The position numbers and the translations under genes were made by a program. A DNA stretch of 8,989 nucleotides from Nanobdellota archaeon (GTDB lineage: Archaea; Nanobdellota; Nanobdellia; Woesearchaeales; GW2011-AR9). How positions within the stretch are numbered: position 1 is the first letter of the stretch; the number at the start of each line of letters is the position of its first letter. Shown one piece after another: positions 6,439-8,989 of this stretch. The stretch covers positions 1 through 8,989 of the forward strand of contig JAHJDQ010000133.1 in the NCBI GenBank assembly GCA_018812355.1. Direction: 5' to 3'. The notes under the pieces were generated by a model that was not told the DNA's origin, ran no database searches, and was given only the letters and a program-made list of their open reading frames with translations.

Positions 6439-6640
6439 TATAACACGAATTATGCGGTTTCGTTACGGGTCGCCACTCCGTTCGCATACAGAAGTAAAAC
6501 TCGCTGTCTATCCCGATAAAACTGGATGTGTCAACTGCTTCTGTAACAGGAGATGCTCACTCGTAACAACCCTTCACTACACCCAAATCGTTTAATGTTG
6601 CTACGCAACTTAAACGACTTCGCATAGTTGCGGTGTTATA
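6439..6640. repeat. 202-bp palindromic element P2 (attC-like ends, nested hairpins)
   Basis: The outer arms TATAACAC (6439-6446) and GTGTTATA (6633-6640) are perfect. Unequal spacers of 4 and 6 nt follow, then inner arms TATGCG (6451-6456) and CGCATA (6621-6626). Inside, ACAGAAG (about 6483) can pair with CTTCTGT (about 6540), and the bulged-T hairpin 2 lies at 6589-6616. As in P1, the box is TATAAC/GTTATA and the right-hand spacer is 2 nt longer. P2 separates elements A2 and B1 between two convergent genes. It is longer than most attC sites. Confidence 0.55.
6589..6616 (+). repeat. Bulged-T hairpin 2, inside P2
   Basis: CGTTTAATGTTGC (6589-6601) pairs with GCAACTTAAACG (6605-6616) around a TAC loop, leaving T6596 unpaired. 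The core TTGCTACGCAACT also occurs at 284-296 inside element A1. Confidence 0.65.
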
Positions 6641-6645
6641 TTCAA

Positions 6646-6790
6646 TAAAATTTAAGTTTTGAATGTAAAAAATGGACTCTCTCACTTTGAAGCAAACTAT
6701 CTTCTTTAACTAAATGTTAAAATAAAAATAGGGGCAATCTCTTAAGAAAATAATTTTGGCACTTTAATAATGGGGCGGGAAGAAAAAAAG
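6646..6790 (-). repeat. Family B block-repeat element, copy B1 (3' of the lipoprotein gene)
   Basis: Read on the minus strand, the blocks are CTTTTTTTCTTCCCGCC (6790-6774), AGTGCCAAAAT (6763-6753), AGAGATTGCCCC (6742-6731), GTGAGAGAGTCC (6685-6674) and ACTTAAATTTTA (6657-6646), ending just before palindrome P2. The same order occurs on the plus strand after relE (8677-8855), with one base changed in the second block and different spacer lengths. Confidence 0.65.
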
Positions 6791-6797
6791 AAAAAAA
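6781..6797 (-). terminator. Poly-T terminator of the lipoprotein gene
   Basis: Directly after the stop codon, the minus strand has two runs of seven T separated by one C. Oligo-T in the non-template strand is the standard intrinsic terminator in archaea. The second run is part of the first family B block. Confidence 0.7.
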
Positions 6798-7772
6798 TTA
6801 ATCATTAAAACAAAGTGTTGCTGAATGTACTCCTCCAGCATATGCTTGGTACAAAACGCTTGTTAATGTTAATGAGCCAGCACTTGCTAAATCTCGTGTT
6901 TCTCCTTCTAGCAATGTAAAAGATTCATCGCAAGCAGGTGCTCCTGCATTTAAACAAAATGATGCACTATGTACGCCACCAGCATAAGCCTGATACAACA
7001 TATTCGTTAATTTAATTGTTCCACCATCAGCTAAAGTGTAACTTTCTCCTTCAAGAAGAGTAAATGTTTCACCATTAACAGTAAATTCGACTGAGTGAAC
7101 ACCGCCGGCATATGCTTGGTAAAGAAAGTTATTAACATTAATCTCGTAAGTAATCCCATCAGCATTATAGTTGTTGGTTTCTCCTTCAAGCAAAGTTCCT
7201 GTTGCATCGCATGATTGAGTTCCACCATTTAAGCAGAAAGTAGCACTATGAACACCGCCAGCATACGCTTGATACAACATATTTGTTAGTTTAATAGTTC
7301 CACCATCAGCAAGAGTATAACTTTCCCCTTCTAATAAAGTAAAAGTTTCTCCATTTACACTAAACTCTACAGAATGAACTCCACCAGCATAAGCTTGATA
7401 TAAAAAATTTGTAACTGTAATTTCATAGTTAATTCCATCAGCAACATAATTATTAGTTTCTCCTTCAAGAAGAGTACCAGTAGTGTCGCATGAAGCTCTT
7501 GCTAATTTTGTTTTGTAAGCACTAGATAAAACTCTTGATTTAGATGCTTTTGGAATTGCTTTATATTTACTATATGCTTGACCAGCTAATGCGGTTGCTC
7601 CTTCACTTTCTGCTTCTTCAATAACTTGATCCAACTGTTCATCTGACATCTGATTCAATTCAGAATCCAATGCTTGTTGGTCTTCTTGGCTCAACTCTTC
7701 CTGAGGAGCACATCCAACTAAGAACATAGCAATTACTAACAAACTTAAAACCACAAAAATACTTTTTTTCAT
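6798..7772 (-). CDS. Secreted lipoprotein with five tandem beta-type repeats
   Basis: The protein has 324 residues from the ATG at 7772, chosen because GAGGTG (7779-7784) lies 6 nt upstream; the in-frame GTG at 7781 overlaps that site and is rejected. A lipoprotein signal peptide (1-20) ends in LVGC with Cys21 as the lipidation site, so the mature protein should be membrane-anchored outside the cell. Residues 27-60 are an acidic helical linker, followed by a basic stretch (67-92). Five repeats of 42-51 residues fill 95-324, each with TLLEGE and an invariant LYQAYAGGVHS (124-134, 166-176, 217-227, 259-269, 307-317). The order is A-B-A'-B'-C, with cysteines 95, 180, 188, 273, 281 and 321 near unit edges. 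The pattern suggests small beta-sandwich domains seen in archaeal surface proteins. Ligand and role are unknown. Confidence 0.85.
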   Translation of the reverse strand: MKKSIFVVLSLLVIAMFLVGCAPQEELSQEDQQALDSELNQMSDEQLDQVIEEAESEGATALAGQAYSKYKAIPKASKSRVLSSAYKTKLARASCDTTGTLLEGETNNYVADGINYEITVTNFLYQAYAGGVHSVEFSVNGETFTLLEGESYTLADGGTIKLTNMLYQAYAGGVHSATFCLNGGTQSCDATGTLLEGETNNYNADGITYEINVNNFLYQAYAGGVHSVEFTVNGETFTLLEGESYTLADGGTIKLTNMLYQAYAGGVHSASFCLNAGAPACDESFTLLEGETRDLASAGSLTLTSVLYQAYAGGVHSATLCFND

Positions 7773-7778
7773 ATTAAA

Positions 7779-7829
7779 CACCTCGTTTTTAAATTAATGA
7801 TTTAAGAAATAGTTAGCAAATATATAAAG
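7779..7829 (-). promoter_or_regulatory. Promoter and ribosome-binding site of the lipoprotein gene
   Basis: On the minus strand, an A-rich BRE-like stretch followed by CTTTATATA (7829-7821) forms a strong archaeal TATA box about 50 nt before the ATG. Transcription would start near 7800 and give a leader of roughly 25 nt that contains GAGGTG (7784-7779). Confidence 0.65.
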
Positions 7830-7855
7830 TTTTGGTCTAAACATTTGTATATCTG

Positions 7856-7864
7856 CTTTAATAC
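7856..7864 (+). promoter_or_regulatory. TATA-like box of the small winged-helix gene
   Basis: CTTTAATAC is centred about 26 nt before the ATG at 7886. No Shine-Dalgarno precedes the gene, which fits a leaderless transcript. Confidence 0.45.
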
Positions 7865-7885
7865 AATGGTTTCTATTCTTTTATT

Positions 7886-8089
7886 ATGAGCAAATACAAA
7901 GACGAAGTTTTGAAAATCCTCTCTCCAGAAGAAATTAAAAGTACAAATCAAATACTTGATGAATTACAAAAAAGAGCAAAGAAAACAATTAATTGGCATG
8001 TTCTTTATCGCATCCTAATGGAATTAGAAGCTGAAAATAAATTAGAAAAATTAAAAGCCAAAGCAGGTTTCTTCTGGAAAAAGAAATGA
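7886..8089 (+). CDS. Small winged-helix protein, 67 residues
   Basis: This short, basic protein has helices at about 3-12 and 17-29 (STNQILDELQKRA), a recognition-type helix INWHVLYRILMELEAENK (35-52) and a short wing closing with GFFWKKK (61-67). That is the layout of a minimal archaeal winged-helix domain, so DNA binding is likely; the exact family is not certain. It is complete: a TATA-like box lies 26 nt upstream and the stop is followed by an AT-rich 75-nt gap before abrB. It is divergent from the lipoprotein gene and could regulate it or the downstream toxin-antitoxin pair, but the latter has its own promoter and operator. No target is shown by the sequence. Confidence 0.7.
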   Translation: MSKYKDEVLKILSPEEIKSTNQILDELQKRAKKTINWHVLYRILMELEAENKLEKLKAKAGFFWKKK

Positions 8090-8124
8090 GGATTTTCTAA
8101 AAAATTGTAAAATTCACCGAAAAG

Positions 8125-8152
8125 TATTTAAAGAAGTAAGACTAATCTTACT
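8125..8152 (+). promoter_or_regulatory. Promoter and operator of the AbrB-RelE operon
   Basis: TATTTAAAG (8125-8133), preceded by a purine-rich CGAAAAG, is a good BRE/TATA pair. Directly after it lies a perfect inverted repeat AGTAAGA-CTAA-TCTTACT (8135-8141/8146-8152), between the TATA box and the expected start near 8155. A palindrome there is the expected site for an AbrB-type antitoxin, or its complex with the toxin, to repress its own operon. Confidence 0.7.
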
Positions 8153-8164
8153 TGTGATATTAAA

Positions 8165-8425
8165 ATGGCTGAATTAAATATTACTAAGATGAGTTCCAAG
8201 GGACAAATAGTTATCCCTATGGAAATGAGAAAAGAATTTCATGAGGGAGAAAAGTTTGTTGTAATCAAAGCAGGCAAACAACTTATCCTTAAGACTCTTG
8301 CTGCTTTTGATAAGAATATTGAAGAAGATTTAGAATTCGCTCGGAGAACTGAAGAAGCATGGAAAAGTTATGAAAGAGGAGAATTCAAATCTATGCCTGT
8401 TGATGATTTTCTTAATGAATTATAA
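8165..8425 (+). CDS. AbrB-domain antitoxin of a type II toxin-antitoxin pair
   Basis: The protein has 86 residues. Residues 4-46 are a SpoVT/AbrB swapped-hairpin DNA-binding domain with the signature KMSSKGQIVIPMEMRKEF (8-25). The C-terminal part (47-86) is helical and charged and ends EFKSMPVDDFLNEL, the type of tail by which such antitoxins wrap and block a RelE-fold toxin. The gene lies 2 bp before the toxin gene, so the two are co-transcribed. It probably represses its own promoter at the palindrome 8135-8152. The combination of an AbrB head with a RelB-like tail is common in archaea. Confidence 0.9.
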   Translation: MAELNITKMSSKGQIVIPMEMRKEFHEGEKFVVIKAGKQLILKTLAAFDKNIEEDLEFARRTEEAWKSYERGEFKSMPVDDFLNEL

Positions 8426-8427
8426 AA

Positions 8428-8676
8428 ATGTTAACAATAGAACGTTCTCCTCATTTTTTATCACTCCTTTGTAAGATAAAGAATAAAGCAGATCAGGATA
8501 GAATAAAAAAGCAAATTCGTAAAATCATTGAAAATCCAGAAACTGGAAAGCCAATGAGATATACTCGGAAAGGAACAAGAGAAGTTTATGTTGGTTCTTT
8601 CCGTCTTTCCTATGCATATCTTAAAGAAGAGAACAAACTGATTTTCTTAGATCTCTATCACAAAGATGAACAATAA
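8428..8676 (+). CDS. RelE/ParE-superfamily toxin
   Basis: This 82-residue protein has the small RelE-fold pattern: N-terminal strand LTIERSPHF, two helices (about 10-38), then ENPETGKPMRYTRKGTREV (35-53), the strand VGSFRLSYAYL (55-65) and the strand KLIFLDLYHKDEQ (70-82). The G-K-P-M-R-Y and S-F-R-L-S-Y segments and the closing H-K-D-E-Q fit archaeal RelE/ParE toxins, whose basic residues contact RNA in ribosome-dependent mRNA cleavage. Whether this copy cleaves mRNA or acts like ParE cannot be told from sequence alone. It is complete, with no Shine-Dalgarno, and relies on coupling to the antitoxin gene 2 bp upstream. A poly-T tract and element B2 follow at once. Confidence 0.88.
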   Translation: MLTIERSPHFLSLLCKIKNKADQDRIKKQIRKIIENPETGKPMRYTRKGTREVYVGSFRLSYAYLKEENKLIFLDLYHKDEQ

Positions 8677-8684
8677 CTTTTTTT
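8677..8684 (+). terminator. Poly-T terminator after the toxin gene
   Basis: A run of seven T starts one base after the relE stop codon. It forms part of the 17-bp block CTTTTTTTCTTCCCGCC, which is identical to the block after the lipoprotein gene on the other strand. Confidence 0.65.
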
Positions 8685-8855
8685 CTTCCCGCCTTTCTTA
8701 AAAACTAAAACAACTAAACCATGCAGTGCCGAAATAAACTAAAAACAAAACTACAAACAGAGATTGCCCCCTTTGCTGTATTAACACTATGTAAAACGTG
8801 AGAGAGTCCTAAACAGTATGAACCCTTCGGGTGATTAATGTAAACTTAAATTTTA
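8677..8855 (+). repeat. Family B block-repeat element, copy B2 (3' of relE)
   Basis: Blocks in order are CTTTTTTTCTTCCCGCC (8677-8693), AGTGCCGAAAT (8725-8735), AGAGATTGCCCC (8759-8770), GTGAGAGAGTCC (8798-8809) and ACTTAAATTTTA (8844-8855). They match B1 (6646-6790, opposite strand) in the same order. A small ACCC-TTC-GGGT hairpin (8822-8832) sits in the last spacer. No gene is seen from 8677 to the window end. Confidence 0.65.
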
Positions 8856-8861
8856 CTCTTC

Positions 8862-8889
8862 GGTTTAATGTTCCTTCGGAACTTAAACC
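8862..8889 (+). repeat. Bulged-T hairpin 3
   Basis: GGTTTAATGTTCC (8862-8874) pairs with GGAACTTAAACC (8878-8889) around a TTC loop, leaving T8869 unpaired. The plan is the same as hairpins 1 and 2, but the outermost and innermost base pairs differ and stay complementary. Confidence 0.65.
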
Positions 8890-8918
8890 TCGTAGCTCCC
8901 ACTTCGTAGTCGCTAGAA

Positions 8919-8989
8919 TATAACAGCGATTAACCAGTTACGTTCCGTTTGCCCACTCCGTTTCACTCGTAGTCAAACTCCACTCCACC
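8919..8989. repeat. Left part of a third palindrome-like element (P3), cut by the window end
   Basis: GAATATAACAGCG (8916-8928) matches the edge of P2 read on the minus strand (GAATATAACACCG, 6644-6632), and TATAAC (8919-8924) equals the outer box of P1 and P2. The following bases contain CCCACTCCGTTTCACTCG, like motifs inside the other elements. The right arm would lie beyond the window. Confidence 0.35.

Noticed and set aside
6439..6640. Insertion sequence with a transposase
   Set aside because: No transposase or integrase coding frame exists in the window. Only a non-autonomous element could apply, which is kept as an alternative to the attC-like reading.
6092..6797. tRNA, rRNA or known riboswitch in the 706-bp gap
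   Set aside because: No tRNA cloverleaf landmarks (such as a GGTTCRANTCC-type T arm with matching acceptor stem) or rRNA-like sequence were found. The hairpins follow the element families instead.
7773..7781. GTG start of the lipoprotein at 7781
   Set aside because: This GTG is part of the ribosome-binding site for the ATG at 7772, and the latter gives a standard MKKS lipoprotein signal peptide.
44..8989. CRISPR array or regularly spaced repeats in the non-coding regions
   Set aside because: Repeated words are not evenly spaced, are not separated by unique spacers of constant length, and no cas gene is present.

Overview
The window looks like part of an archaeal chromosome, most likely a small-genome DPANN lineage (Woesearchaeota/Pacearchaeota-like). 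The evidence is separate secF and secD genes in the archaeal secF-secD order with archaeal-type motifs, HTH_45-like winged-helix proteins, TATA-box promoters (several apparently leaderless), short GAGGTG ribosome-binding sites, poly-T terminators and an archaeal-type AbrB/RelE toxin-antitoxin pair. Coding DNA is AT-rich. The long non-coding gaps are, by eye, richer in G+C and CpG than the genes.

Layout, left to right: 1-401 is non-coding, with a 98-bp palindrome (P1) and a block-repeat element (A1). Next come a minus-strand operon of a CPA2 cation/proton antiporter and a single-pass coiled-coil protein with four cysteines (402-2113), a short regulatory/non-coding gap (2114-2405), and a minus-strand pair of a 7-TM membrane protein and a winged-helix protein (2406-3408). 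That pair is bracketed by two copies of one 17-bp dyad. A divergent promoter then leads to secF-secD (3478-6091). A 706-bp non-coding gap (6092-6797) holds element A2, nested hairpins, a 202-bp palindrome (P2) and element B1. A lipoprotein with five near-identical beta-type repeats follows on the minus strand (6798-7772), divergent from a small winged-helix gene and an AbrB-RelE operon with an obvious operator (7886-8676). The window ends with element B2 and the left edge of a third palindrome-like site (8919 onward).

The non-coding DNA is the most unusual part. Two families of 3'-of-gene elements, each made of short constant blocks in fixed order with variable hairpins between them, occur as matched inverted pairs. 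A1/A2 flank the segment from the antiporter to secD. B1/B2 flank the segment from the lipoprotein to relE. Palindromes with TATAAC...GTTATA ends, resembling integron attC sites, lie between segments. Three hairpins share a bulged T and show base-pair covariation. The arrangement is thus P1-A1-[segment 1]-A2-P2-B1-[segment 2]-B2-P3. No recombinase, CRISPR array, tRNA or rRNA is visible, so whether these are recombination sites, structured RNAs or a MITE-like family stays open.

Functionally, SecDF would assist Sec-dependent export of the lipoprotein and of the other envelope proteins here. The antiporter would link ion and proton gradients. The two winged-helix proteins and the toxin-antitoxin pair carry visible local regulatory sites.
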